NCBI GenBank assembly: GCA_900753685.1
Contig: CAAEAB010000173.1
Location: 1 to 8,742 of the forward strand
DNA from: Lachnospiraceae bacterium
Lineage (GTDB): Bacteria > Bacillota > Clostridia > Lachnospirales > Lachnospiraceae
Reading direction: 5' to 3'
Length of the DNA: 8,742 nt
The notes under the pieces were generated by a model, which had not been told where the DNA came from, searched no databases, and was given only the letters and a program-made list of their open reading frames with translations. This document shows positions 1 to 7,094 of the stretch, one piece after another. The position numbers were made by a program, and so were the translations under genes. The stretch's first letter is position 1; every line of letters begins with the position of its first letter.

Positions 1-270
1 CATCACCTGCGCCAGAGAACGAATCAGGCTTTCCATATGAGCGCAGGTCATACGTCCTGCGCCCAATGCTTCCAGAAAAGATTTTTGATGATTCAGTATA
101 TAAACCAGCCCCTTTTCTTCATCCTCTCCAGCCTCATAGAAACTAATCAATCCGGGCACGGACTGCTTATACAATAGTATTTCCTCATATTTTTCTCCAT
201 ATTTTTCTTCCCTGTCCACCCATAAATAAGTATTTTTCAAATCCTTATCACGACAGTTTTCACGATTCAT
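1..270 (-). CDS. DUF6382-type protein, N-terminal part (Tad-associated; FHA domain expected beyond the window)
   Basis: Ninety codons are visible from an ATG at 270 and the frame stays open to the window edge. An AGGAGG ribosome binding site lies 9 nt upstream, inside the preceding pseudopilin gene, and the two genes overlap by 11 nt. The N-terminus is hydrophilic and soluble-looking, with an E-K-Y-E-E-I-L-L-Y-K-Q-S-V-P-G-L-I-S-F-Y pattern, a short E-D-E-E-K-G turn before a V-Y-I-L strand, and a helix with S-L-I-R-S-L-A-Q-V-M. This matches the style of the DUF6382 domain that opens FHA proteins at the end of Tad loci in Lachnospiraceae. In those relatives a C-terminal FHA domain binds phosphothreonine. 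That domain would lie left of base 1, so its presence here is inference. No signal peptide or membrane segment is seen in this portion. Confidence 0.72.
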   Translation of the reverse strand, partial: MNRENCRDKDLKNTYLWVDREEKYGEKYEEILLYKQSVPGLISFYEAGEDEEKGLVYILNHQKSFLEALGAGRMTCAHMESLIRSLAQVM

Positions 271-751
271 TTGTCTCATCCTCCTGTATCCTCTTATTCT
301 GTCTTGGCAAATCCTGGCTTCGAAGAACCGGCGCCGAAGCCCGGACCGTACACGGAACATTATATTTTCCAATCTGAAAATCCGACTGAATTTCGATTTG
401 AAGTTCTTTTCCTGAAAGACTTTTGGACACATTAATTTTCTGAAGCTTTCCGCAAAACAGTCTTCCCGCCAGCATTCGATAACCCTCCTCTTCAATCACA
501 TCGAAGCTTATCGTCCCGTTTCTTTTCATTAACTCGTAATCTACTTCCCGAATTATAGGATGTACATATTTTCCCTCCCAAAAGCCCCCGTACAACGCCA
601 GCTCATCCGCCGTACTCTGCATCAACGCCCTGTCATGACCGTAAAATCCAAGCATAATTACAGAACCAACGATTAAACAGATAAGACAAACGATCACTGT
701 CCCTTCCACCGTATAACTGCCACATCCTTTCCATTTCATGACAAATTTCAT
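260..751 (-). CDS. TadE-like pseudopilin (second, short)
   Basis: A 163-residue protein with a type IV prepilin-like start. A short basic leader is followed by G11-S-Y-T-V-E16 and then a hydrophobic stretch at about residues 17-37. Gly at -1 and Glu at +5 fit class III/TadE-type processing by the prepilin peptidase encoded just upstream. The rest (about residues 38-163) is a small extracytoplasmic domain, apparently mixed alpha/beta, with two cysteines (in L-F-C-G and V-P-C-T) that could pair, ending in a charged tail. An upstream in-frame GTG at 760 is possible, but the ATG at 751 forms a 4-nt ATGA overlap with the peptidase stop and has a GGGAG sequence about 10 nt upstream, so it is preferred. 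TadE-like proteins are minor pseudopilins of Tad machines. This one probably primes or caps the Flp fibre, which is inference. Confidence 0.82.
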   Translation of the reverse strand: MKFVMKWKGCGSYTVEGTVIVCLICLIVGSVIMLGFYGHDRALMQSTADELALYGGFWEGKYVHPIIREVDYELMKRNGTISFDVIEEEGYRMLAGRLFCGKLQKINVSKSLSGKELQIEIQSDFQIGKYNVPCTVRASAPVLRSQDLPRQNKRIQEDETNES

Positions 752-1203
752 AAAAACCACGCTCCCATGTATCCCAAAGCCAGAAAAGGAACACAGGCTA
801 CCTTCGATTTACGTCCAAGCTTTCCAAAAGCCAGCATCACAACAGAGTATATAAATATACAGCAGGCCGTCACTGCCAGCATTCTTCCACAAAAAATGAC
901 GCCTTCCAGTAAGCCCACCCCGACTATTAAAATACAATCGCCTTCACCAATACAATTTCCAAATATCTGTCCGACGACAAAAAGCAGAATTCCCGGAAGC
1001 ATTCCCAGAAAGCATGCGGCCGCGTCCATTTCGCTGCCTCCGGCGGATAAACCTTCCCCATTGAGGCCGCCACCCACAGCCTTTACTAGCATACCAGCGG
1101 CCATCAGACACAGGGCCGGAGCTATGGAAATCTTTTTCGTCTTCAGGTCCTCGTAGATCGGATAAAAAATCATTAAAGCGCTGCATATATGTGTTATTAT
1201 CAT
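748..1203 (-). CDS. prepilin peptidase, A24 family (CpaA/TadV-like)
   Basis: A 151-residue polytopic membrane protein that should cleave the leader peptides of the Flp pilin and TadE-like pseudopilins. It has the two aspartates of the A24 aspartyl protease family: D19 in Y-E-D-L-K-T-K-K-I near the end of the first membrane helix, and D89 in the G-E-G-D motif (residues 86-89). Further hydrophobic segments lie around 30-45, 62-83, 90-105, 108-126 and 136-151. Length fits the short peptidase-only CpaA/TadV type without the N-terminal methyltransferase domain of PilD. The frame could be extended upstream to 1263, but the ATG at 1203 sits one base after the TadE stop, has GGAGGAGGG about 10 nt upstream, and gives the normal family N-terminus. 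Spacing implies translational coupling to TadE, a likely substrate. Confidence 0.9.
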   Translation of the reverse strand: MIITHICSALMIFYPIYEDLKTKKISIAPALCLMAAGMLVKAVGGGLNGEGLSAGGSEMDAAACFLGMLPGILLFVVGQIFGNCIGEGDCILIVGVGLLEGVIFCGRMLAVTACCIFIYSVVMLAFGKLGRKSKVACVPFLALGYMGAWFL

Positions 1204-1204
1204 T

Positions 1205-2119
1205 TCATTCGTTCCCTCCTCCGCAGCGGCTGCACACTCCATATCCCCCGGCCACGGCCTCATTGATCGTCATCCTTTTTACACTTCTCTTTAATCCACT
1301 GCACCCCAATCGGCTGTGATAGCATTCACCGTACTCTGTTACATAATATGTTTCACACATATCTCCGCCATTTCGATGGCACTTTTCACACGGCGGATAT
1401 TTTTTTGCCTCATTCTCAGCAGCCATATATATTTTTAATTGAATATGACTGCACATCCTGTCCCTATGATATACCTGACCGTATTCGCTCACATATACAT
1501 TTTCTTCTGCCCGCCCGAAATGACTCCTATAATCCCCGGGCGCATAGCCTGTCCATGCTCGAATACAAACCTGATTTTTCAGAGAAATCTCAGGGATAGG
1601 TATCATTCCCTCGAGAAGCCTTACACGATACCCGACCCGAATATAAATCCATTGATCATCCATCAGTATCTCCGACCCGGAAAAATTATATTCTGAAACT
1701 GATTGACCCCCGCCGGTCTCCAAATCAGAAAGCTCATGAAGATCGAGCCAGGCTGCCGTCATCCAGCCCCCGTGTACAAGCTCTCCGTTTTTTTCCGCCT
1801 CTATAGCCAGCCGAAACGCCGCATCCGTCAACGACTGCTGCACTGCCTCATGCACCCGCAGAACTGAAGTGAGAGCAATAAAAGCAATCCATACAAAAAG
1901 TACCAAAGGAAATACCAGGGCCGCCTCTATGGTCATGGAAGCTCCGACTGTCATCGAACGGTCATCTGAATCGGCCGCCGGAAGAGAGTGACGGCAGAAT
2001 GCCCTTTCGACGCGGAGTGTGTATGTTTTTTTCGTAAGATTTTTATTGACATTCTTTTTATATAAAGCAGGTATCGCCTTTTCATTTCTATTTTTTATTA
2101 AACACGTCTCAAAGGGCAT
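1205..2119 (-). CDS. TadE-like pseudopilin with tandem C-terminal Cys/His modules
   Basis: 304 residues. A long basic leader (about 1-58) precedes G-A-S-M-T-I-E (59-65) and a hydrophobic segment (66-85) of TadE type, E-A-A-L-V-F-P-L. The middle (about 86-200) is an extracytoplasmic domain. The C-terminal third carries two similar modules, about 207-248 and 257-299. Each runs Y-V-(S/T)-E-Y-G, then Y-H, then C, then a helix and a C-x-x-C pair (ligand candidates H218, C223, C244, C247 and H268, C273, C296, C299). This resembles the small 'YH...C...A...GY..C..C' domain found at the ends of various Firmicutes envelope proteins. Metal binding is inferred. The ATG at 2119 is chosen because GGTGAGG lies 5 nt upstream and later ATGs lack a site. 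It starts 20 nt after the DUF5702-like gene. Confidence 0.85.
   Translation of the reverse strand: MPFETCLIKNRNEKAIPALYKKNVNKNLTKKTYTLRVERAFCRHSLPAADSDDRSMTVGASMTIEAALVFPLVLFVWIAFIALTSVLRVHEAVQQSLTDAAFRLAIEAEKNGELVHGGWMTAAWLDLHELSDLETGGGQSVSEYNFSGSEILMDDQWIYIRVGYRVRLLEGMIPIPEISLKNQVCIRAWTGYAPGDYRSHFGRAEENVYVSEYGQVYHRDRMCSHIQLKIYMAAENEAKKYPPCEKCHRNGGDMCETYYVTEYGECYHSRLGCSGLKRSVKRMTINEAVAGGYGVCSRCGGGNE
1223..1501 (-). repeat. tandem duplicated Cys/His module inside the TadE-like gene
   Basis: Two copies of a roughly 42-residue module are encoded at 1376-1501 and 1223-1351. Shared positions are the E-Y-G turn, Y-H five or six residues before a Cys, a run with basic residues and N-E-A, then C-x-x-C. 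The similarity is visible in protein but diverged in DNA, so this is an old internal duplication rather than a recent tandem repeat. Extra cysteines C255 and C266 lie between or inside the copies. Confidence 0.7.
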
Positions 2120-2139
2120 TCCGTCCTCACCCCCTTCAT

Positions 2140-3645
2140 TTAATAAGACAATGCCGTCTGTACACGCCCCTTCATCCCCATGCCGGCTTCATAATCAAAG
2201 ATCACCTGCACACCATAAATACAATGAGCCATCCGAAAATCTGCATATTCAGGAAGAAGGCGGATATTTTTTTCCATTAGATGGGTCATCCTGCGATATT
2301 TTGTATCCCGTTTTGTCAATAACAGCAGCATTTGAAGGTAGCCTTCGTAATCGGTTCCCTCATCCCCACTGTTTCCGTCCAGCGCACCGCCGTCCAGCCG
2401 CAGCATCTGTTCCCAGGACAGATACCAGCTTTCCGCGCTTTTTATCAGCGGGACCTTTCCGCCCTTCAATAAAGTCCGGCAATCTGACAATGCTTCGGCA
2501 AAAGCCCAGGCGGTCTTCAAAAGAAACGCGATAACCTTCACAAATTGGGGAATCAGTAAAGCCGCTGATAATAAAACCGCCGTCTCCTCCACCTGCATCC
2601 CCTTCTCGGCCGACATAAGAATATGGGACAGATTCATGACACTCCGAAAGGCCATGAGCTTCCACAGCACCGTTTCTAAATTTTCACGATCACTGGTATT
2701 TCCAGCAATAATATATTCCACCTCATAGTCCAACACTCGTTCATGGGCGACGGAAACCTCTTTTGAAGCTGCATTCTGAAAAACGTCCCCAATATACAGC
2801 CGGACCGCCGCATCTTCTACGAGTTCCCGTATTCCAGAACCCGGTTCCAAAATATTCTCCCACTGATCCATCAAAGCTTTAACCGAGTCCGAATCTCCAA
2901 AATCCACCGCTGCCTGTATCCGCCGTCCCGCCTCCGGAAAGGATACATCTGTCATGACACAGCTTTTTTCCGACACACTAAAAGTCGCCGGACAGGCCGC
3001 CGCCAAAATCCCCTGATTCCATATTTCCATGACAAAATCTCTCGGGTCTATAACCGGCTGTGCCGGCTCGGAGGACAGTCCCTCGTTTTCTGCAGCTCCA
3101 GTGTTTTTATTTTCGCCGCCTGTCTGTCCCTCCCCGGACCGAACAGCCTCTGCCTGCTTCTGACTTAAGTCCAATACCTCTTCTTTTTTCTTGCTCTGCC
3201 ACTGATCTATGATATATTCAAGCCCCTCCGACAGCATGGCGTCGGTCCGATTGAGTGAAATTTCTCTTAAGAAAAAATCCCAGTTTCCATCAATAAGCAT
3301 TGTAAATATGGGTTCGTCCATTTGAATCTCCCCCGCTGAATCCATGCCAAGTGAACTGTTCAGATTTTCCGCAAACACAGCCTTTAGCCGTTCCTCTAAA
3401 ATTTCTTCCTGGAATATATCTTGCCCGAAGCCGCCGTCCACCGATAGTATTTGATAATAATCCCTAAGTGGTCTCTGATATTCTGCCAGCAGACTGGATA
3501 CACTTAAGGCTGCCGCCCGCTCCGCATCGGCCCGACGGGCATAGAACAACGCGGAACGGTACTGAGCCATCAAAAGACTCACAACAAGCATAAAGAGAAG
3601 CGCCATAAAAACCGTCAACTGTCCGGACAGCCTCCGCGGCATCAT
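2140..3645 (-). CDS. DUF5702-like Tad-associated envelope protein
   Basis: A 501-residue protein with one N-terminal membrane segment (about 10-27) preceded by a basic leader, then a large extracytoplasmic part. A hydrophilic linker rich in Q, G, E and N spans about 160-198. Two conserved-looking blocks follow: about 300-345 (L-D-Y-E-V-E-Y-I-I-A-G followed by a helix with V-L-W-K-L) and 365-480 (F-L-L-K-T-A-W-A-F-A-E-A, G-G-K-V-P-L, Y-E-G-Y-L, T-K-R-D-T-K-Y-R-R-M). This pattern is recalled from DUF5702 proteins encoded beside Flp pilins in Lachnospiraceae. The N-terminal anchor resembles TadG/TadE-type proteins, but no prepilin Glu+5 site is evident. The role is unknown; a membrane-anchored accessory of pilus assembly is inferred. 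The first ATG overlaps the Flp stop (ATGA). The next ATG, directly adjacent, has better spacing from GGGGG and may be the true start. Confidence 0.82.
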   Translation of the reverse strand: MMPRRLSGQLTVFMALLFMLVVSLLMAQYRSALFYARRADAERAAALSVSSLLAEYQRPLRDYYQILSVDGGFGQDIFQEEILEERLKAVFAENLNSSLGMDSAGEIQMDEPIFTMLIDGNWDFFLREISLNRTDAMLSEGLEYIIDQWQSKKKEEVLDLSQKQAEAVRSGEGQTGGENKNTGAAENEGLSSEPAQPVIDPRDFVMEIWNQGILAAACPATFSVSEKSCVMTDVSFPEAGRRIQAAVDFGDSDSVKALMDQWENILEPGSGIRELVEDAAVRLYIGDVFQNAASKEVSVAHERVLDYEVEYIIAGNTSDRENLETVLWKLMAFRSVMNLSHILMSAEKGMQVEETAVLLSAALLIPQFVKVIAFLLKTAWAFAEALSDCRTLLKGGKVPLIKSAESWYLSWEQMLRLDGGALDGNSGDEGTDYEGYLQMLLLLTKRDTKYRRMTHLMEKNIRLLPEYADFRMAHCIYGVQVIFDYEAGMGMKGRVQTALSY

Positions 3646-3809
3646 ATTCCCCCACTCTGACTGGTAATCCGGCTGAAAATATCATTAACCAGCTCTGTCA
3701 ACTGCGTCTTAAAGATCAAAACCAGTCCAATTAAAACAACCAGAATCAAAATGATTTCCACAACGCCAACACCATCATTATCTTCAAAAAAATTTCGAAT
3801 TATATTCAT
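3642..3809 (-). CDS. Flp1-like type IVb mini-pilin (probable major pilin)
   Basis: A 55-residue prepilin. A 13-residue leader contains acidic residues (E-D-N-D-G). Cleavage after G13 would leave V-G-V-V-E with Glu at +5 (E18), followed by a continuous hydrophobic helix (I19-F33) and a short amphipathic tail ending S-Q-S-G-G-I. This matches Flp1-like pilins of Clostridia, which are short and polymerise into thin fibres on the cell surface. The gene lies between the TadC gene (11 nt away) and the DUF5702-like gene (4-nt ATGA overlap). Its ribosome binding site is the strongest in the window, TAGGAGGAGG about 4-7 nt before the ATG, which fits a highly translated major subunit inside an otherwise evenly coupled operon. 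The true mature start depends on the peptidase encoded at 748-1203. Confidence 0.9.
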   Translation of the reverse strand: MNIIRNFFEDNDGVGVVEIILILVVLIGLVLIFKTQLTELVNDIFSRITSQSGGI

Positions 3810-3813
3810 AAAT

Positions 3814-3822
3814 CCTCCTCCT
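3814..3822 (-). promoter_or_regulatory. strong Shine-Dalgarno of the Flp pilin gene
   Basis: Minus-strand AGGAGGAGG, two overlapping AGGAGG registers, ends 4 nt before the pilin ATG at 3809 and shares bases with the TAG stop of the TadC gene (3821-3823). Ribosomes finishing TadC would therefore release on top of the pilin binding site. The extra strength suggests a way to make more pilin than platform protein from one mRNA. Confidence 0.75.
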
Positions 3823-5035
3823 AAAAACTCATTGACAAAAATGCCGGTATCATGAGTACGGCAAACACAACCATCATAAGTACGATCATCGGTATAATCA
3901 ATCGGGTCCCCGCCTCTTCCGCCGACTTGCGGGCATTTTCCCGGCGCAGGACCTCGGCCTCAGCCACCTCCTGTATAAGAAGCTGATTCATGCCCTTTGC
4001 TCCCCGTTTCACCTGCTGAATTAACAATGAAGACAACCGGATATAGCCCTGGGTTCCACACCGCTTTCCAAAGCTTTCATATGCCTTTAACTCAGGAATC
4101 CCATAGTTCATTTCTCTCAAGGCCATTTCCATCTCCTCATACCCCCATCGGCTTTTCCCTGTATTTTCCCGCCAACACTGATAATCCGATATCATCTTCT
4201 CCCAGGCAGCCCGAACAGTCATTCCAGAGCCAATCAACAATACAAGGCGATACACGATTTCCGGATAATCCTGCTTTAGTTCATCTTCTCTATGTTTTAT
4301 CTGATGTATATGCTTTTCCTCCTGAGAAAAATACAGTAAAAGGACACACAAATTTCCAAAAACAAACAACCTCGGCCATATGGGTACATCCTTATCATAC
4401 CAATCAAGCGTCACATCCCCCACTCTTTCCGGAAGCGTAAAATCTTCTTCCGCAGCCTGCTCCGTCTGCTGAATTTCCAGCGTTTGAAGCACATTTTCCT
4501 GAAATATTGTTTTTTCGTCCTTTTCTGGACATATGATTGTTACTGGATACTCTACCAGCCTCTCTTCTGTCCCGTAGCGCAAAACAGCTCGGACCTTTGT
4601 CGTAAGAGGCGCCGCTTCCTCAGCTTCTTCTGTCACAGTCCCATCTGTTCGGATCCACCGATAGCTTTCCGTTTCCCAGTGAACTGTCAACCCCAGTTCT
4701 TCTATCTGTGTCGGGAAATATAAATCCCCCGTCACATTTTCCGCCGACATATTATCCGCGAGCCACACCTTGTCCAGCCATTCCTTTCCCTGCTCAAAAA
4801 CCTGATCAAGCTCTTCTTCCGTATATCTTCGCTCTCTCAACAAAAAATTTACCGGAAAACTGCCATCCTCTGTACGGACTTCCATATGAATTTGAGAATC
4901 CCCCGCCCCCGGAGGATTTTTTTCTAATACCCGAATCGGCTCGTTTGCCCCCGTCCGACCTTTAAACCAAAGCAGCGCGGTGACGCTGCCTACAACAATA
5001 AATCCACCGATCAGCCATTTTTTTCGTTTATCCAT
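3821..5035 (-). CDS. tadC: TadC-like platform protein (T2SS F domain) with large extracytoplasmic N-terminal domain
   Basis: 404 residues. An N-terminal membrane helix (7-24) is followed by about 190 hydrophilic residues (25-218) with many acidic residues and beta-strand-like stretches, then a second helix (219-236), a cytoplasmic helical T2SS-F region (about 250-375) and a final helix (378-400). The T2SS-F part has the expected G-S-G-M-T-V-R-A-A-W start (269-278), a Y-G-I-P-E-L segment and Q-Q-V-K-R-G-A-K-G, the usual TadC features. TadC pairs with TadB to form the inner-membrane assembly platform driven by CpaF. Ordinary TadC proteins lack the large external domain, so total length is well above the usual roughly 300. 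The ATG at 5035 (AGGGGGT 6 nt upstream, 11 nt after TadB) is preferred over in-frame codons further upstream that lie inside tadB. Confidence 0.88.
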   Translation of the reverse strand: MDKRKKWLIGGFIVVGSVTALLWFKGRTGANEPIRVLEKNPPGAGDSQIHMEVRTEDGSFPVNFLLRERRYTEEELDQVFEQGKEWLDKVWLADNMSAENVTGDLYFPTQIEELGLTVHWETESYRWIRTDGTVTEEAEEAAPLTTKVRAVLRYGTEERLVEYPVTIICPEKDEKTIFQENVLQTLEIQQTEQAAEEDFTLPERVGDVTLDWYDKDVPIWPRLFVFGNLCVLLLYFSQEEKHIHQIKHREDELKQDYPEIVYRLVLLIGSGMTVRAAWEKMISDYQCWRENTGKSRWGYEEMEMALREMNYGIPELKAYESFGKRCGTQGYIRLSSLLIQQVKRGAKGMNQLLIQEVAEAEVLRRENARKSAEEAGTRLIIPMIVLMMVVFAVLMIPAFLSMSF

Positions 5036-5046
5036 CCGGATACCCC

Positions 5047-5796
5047 CTACACGTCCTTTAATTTCAAAATTTTTATTCCCAATCCGAAAGCGCCGATATA
5101 GCCTGCCAGACAGCCGGTCATCAACAATGCTCCCGCCGTATTTCCGTACAGAACTGCCATGAACTCCTTTGAAAAAATCCGCATATACAAGATAATCCCC
5201 GCAGGAATCATACACATAAACAGAAATTCATTTCGTTTTGCTCCAATCAAGCCTTCAATTTCATAGCTTATTTCAATACGTCTCTGAATTTTTTCCACAC
5301 TGTCCCGGACAAGGGCTGCCAGGTTTCCCCCCTGTCTCTTGCCAAGAATAAGAATTTGGGTAAAATTTTCAATATCCTTATCATGACACCGGGATGCCAT
5401 TTCTTCCAGGCACTGATTTACCGGTACGTTCCTCGCCATTTTCCGACAAACCATATCCAACTCCGTAACCATTCGAGATTTTAAACCGAGACTTCTCCGG
5501 GCATCAGCTAAAGCCCTTTCCAGACTTTGTTCAACCGTAGCTCCGGCAGATAATGAGCCATAAATAGACAGCATCACATCTTTAAATTCCATCGACATCT
5601 GTTTTTGATATTTATTTTCTTTATACGTACTAATTTTGGGAAAAAACAGCAGATAACCAGGCCATGCCGCCACTGAAAGAAAAATTGAATCATAAAACAT
5701 CCAGCCCGCCGCTGCACATATGAACATCCATAAAACGAACCATTGTAAATGTTCCATCACTGTCAGACAGTATCTTCCTTCATTTGTAAGCTTCAA
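5047..5796 (-). CDS. tadB: TadB-like platform protein (T2SS F domain)
   Basis: A 249-residue membrane protein with two N-terminal hydrophobic segments (about 18-34 and 36-52), a cytoplasmic helical T2SS-F domain (about 65-185) and two C-terminal membrane segments (about 190-206 and 218-243). Typical TadB residues are visible: S-L-S-A-G-A-T-V-E-Q-S-L-E-R-A (81-95) and the K-R-Q-G-G-N-L motif (153-159). It should form the inner-membrane platform with TadC and contact the CpaF hexamer. The start is a TTG at 5796 overlapping the CpaF TGA (TTGA). GGAGG lies 7 nt upstream, while the first internal ATG (codon 14) has no well-placed site and would shorten the leader, so TTG is preferred. Confidence 0.88.
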   Translation of the reverse strand: MKLTNEGRYCLTVMEHLQWFVLWMFICAAAGWMFYDSIFLSVAAWPGYLLFFPKISTYKENKYQKQMSMEFKDVMLSIYGSLSAGATVEQSLERALADARRSLGLKSRMVTELDMVCRKMARNVPVNQCLEEMASRCHDKDIENFTQILILGKRQGGNLAALVRDSVEKIQRRIEISYEIEGLIGAKRNEFLFMCMIPAGIILYMRIFSKEFMAVLYGNTAGALLMTGCLAGYIGAFGLGIKILKLKDV

Positions 5797-7082
5797 ACTT
5801 CATCCTCCAGACGTACATCTGCAGCTTCCAGTTTTTTTCTATGTATGAGCGTATTGCCCGAAGAAAACAGCTGGCCGGCAACGCCTTCCCCAGTTTCCAT
5901 ATAGCACCCTTCTTCCCGCACAAAGCTTTCATTTGTTTCGGTTTTTATCTCCTTGAATACGAATAAAGGATTTAATCGAATCTCTCCATCTTCGTACCCG
6001 ACAACCTCCGTAATCTCCGTTACCCGCCGACTCTTATCCCGCAACCGTTCCAGCTGAATAATAATATCAATGGCCGAAGCCAGCTGTTTTCGTATTGCTA
6101 TAAGGGGAATATCGGTTCCCATAAGCACCATCGTTTCTAAACGACTGAGCATTTCCTCCGGCGAACCGGCGTGGCCGGTAGAAATTGAACCGTCATGGCC
6201 GCTGGACATAGCCTGAATCATATCCACACACTCGGCGCCCCGCACCTCTCCCACGACGATGCGATCTGGCCGCATGCGCAAGGCGCTTTTAATCAAATCC
6301 CGAATAGATACCTGATGTTCGCCATCAGACGTAGCGTTTCTCGCTTCCAGCTTTACCAGATTCATAATATTATGTATCTGGAGCTCTGCCGAATCCTCAA
6401 TCGTAATGACCCTCTCATCCTCTGGAACATAATCCATTAAGGCATTAAGCATTGTCGTTTTTCCGGTGCCGGTGCCGCCTGAAATAAAAATGTTATATTT
6501 GGCCCGGACTAATTTTTCCAGAAATTTTGCCGCATCCTCTGTCAGCGCTCCCTGACGGATCAGTCGTGACATACTCATCGGCTCTTCGGGAAATTTCCGT
6601 ATGGTGAGTATGGGGCCGTTGAGGGCCACCGGCTTCAAAACCACATTAACTCTTGAACCATCCGCAAGCCGGGCATCCACAATAGGCGATGCCTCATTCA
6701 CCTGTCGGTTGGCGCCGGCCACAATCTGCTGAATAACATCTTCCAGCTTTTCACTAGATTCAAAGGATTTGTCCCATCGATATATATGGCCGTATTTCTC
6801 ATAAAAAATATCCCCCGCGCCATTCACCATAATTTCCGTAATTTCTTTATCATCCACCAGCTCCTGCAATAAATCCAGTCTTCGAACCGAATTAAACAAC
6901 TCCTGACGCATCATTAGCTTACGGTAACCGCTTAAGTAAACATCTCTTCCGGCTGATACGATCAACTCATCAATCTGCCCCAAAATATCTTCATCGCTCC
7001 AATCTCCGCCCGCCTCCAACACATCAAGCAGCTTTCTCTGTAATTTTTTCTTTAGTAATTGATAGTTTTCCTTACTCTCCAT
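5793..7082 (-). CDS. cpaF: CpaF/TadA-type pilus assembly ATPase
   Basis: A 429-residue cytoplasmic secretion ATPase of the T2SS-E/VirB11 superfamily, which powers Flp pilus extension and, in some Tad systems, retraction. The N-terminal helical part (1-75) is followed by the N-terminal domain (about 76-165, with I-M-V-N-G and V-D-A-R-L-A-D-G-S-R). The catalytic domain has Walker A G-G-T-G-T-G-K-T at 202-209, the Asp box I-T-I-E-D-S-A-E-L (226-234), Walker B R-I-V-V-G-E-V-R-G (274-282) and the His box around S-T-G-H-A (301-305). All key residues are intact. A tail of about 60 residues after the conserved core is variable. The ATG at 7082 has GGGAG 6 nt upstream and lies 12 nt after the CpaE-like gene. 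Downstream it overlaps tadB by 4 nt. Confidence 0.95.
   Translation of the reverse strand: MESKENYQLLKKKLQRKLLDVLEAGGDWSDEDILGQIDELIVSAGRDVYLSGYRKLMMRQELFNSVRRLDLLQELVDDKEITEIMVNGAGDIFYEKYGHIYRWDKSFESSEKLEDVIQQIVAGANRQVNEASPIVDARLADGSRVNVVLKPVALNGPILTIRKFPEEPMSMSRLIRQGALTEDAAKFLEKLVRAKYNIFISGGTGTGKTTMLNALMDYVPEDERVITIEDSAELQIHNIMNLVKLEARNATSDGEHQVSIRDLIKSALRMRPDRIVVGEVRGAECVDMIQAMSSGHDGSISTGHAGSPEEMLSRLETMVLMGTDIPLIAIRKQLASAIDIIIQLERLRDKSRRVTEITEVVGYEDGEIRLNPLFVFKEIKTETNESFVREEGCYMETGEGVAGQLFSSGNTLIHRKKLEAADVRLEDEV
5804..5808 (-). promoter_or_regulatory. Shine-Dalgarno deciding the TTG start of tadB
   Basis: Minus-strand GGAGG lies inside the last codons of the CpaF gene, exactly 7 nt before the TTG at 5796. 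Its position supports this rare start codon and a coupled start on the CpaF stop. Confidence 0.7.
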
Positions 7083-7094
7083 AACTTTCTCCCT

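Noticed and set aside
767..1156. 129-codon open frame on the plus strand
   Set aside because: It lies wholly opposite the prepilin peptidase gene. Its product is rich in Pro, Ser and Thr with no fold-like pattern, typical of an antisense shadow.
2019..2534. 171-codon open frame on the plus strand
   Set aside because: It overlaps the TadE-like and DUF5702-like genes on the other strand. There is no coherent domain and the product is Pro/Ser/Arg-rich; it is a shadow frame.
3997..4440. 147-codon open frame on the plus strand
   Set aside because: Antisense to the TadC gene, which has recognisable membrane segments and a T2SS-F domain. The product is Pro/Ser/His-rich.
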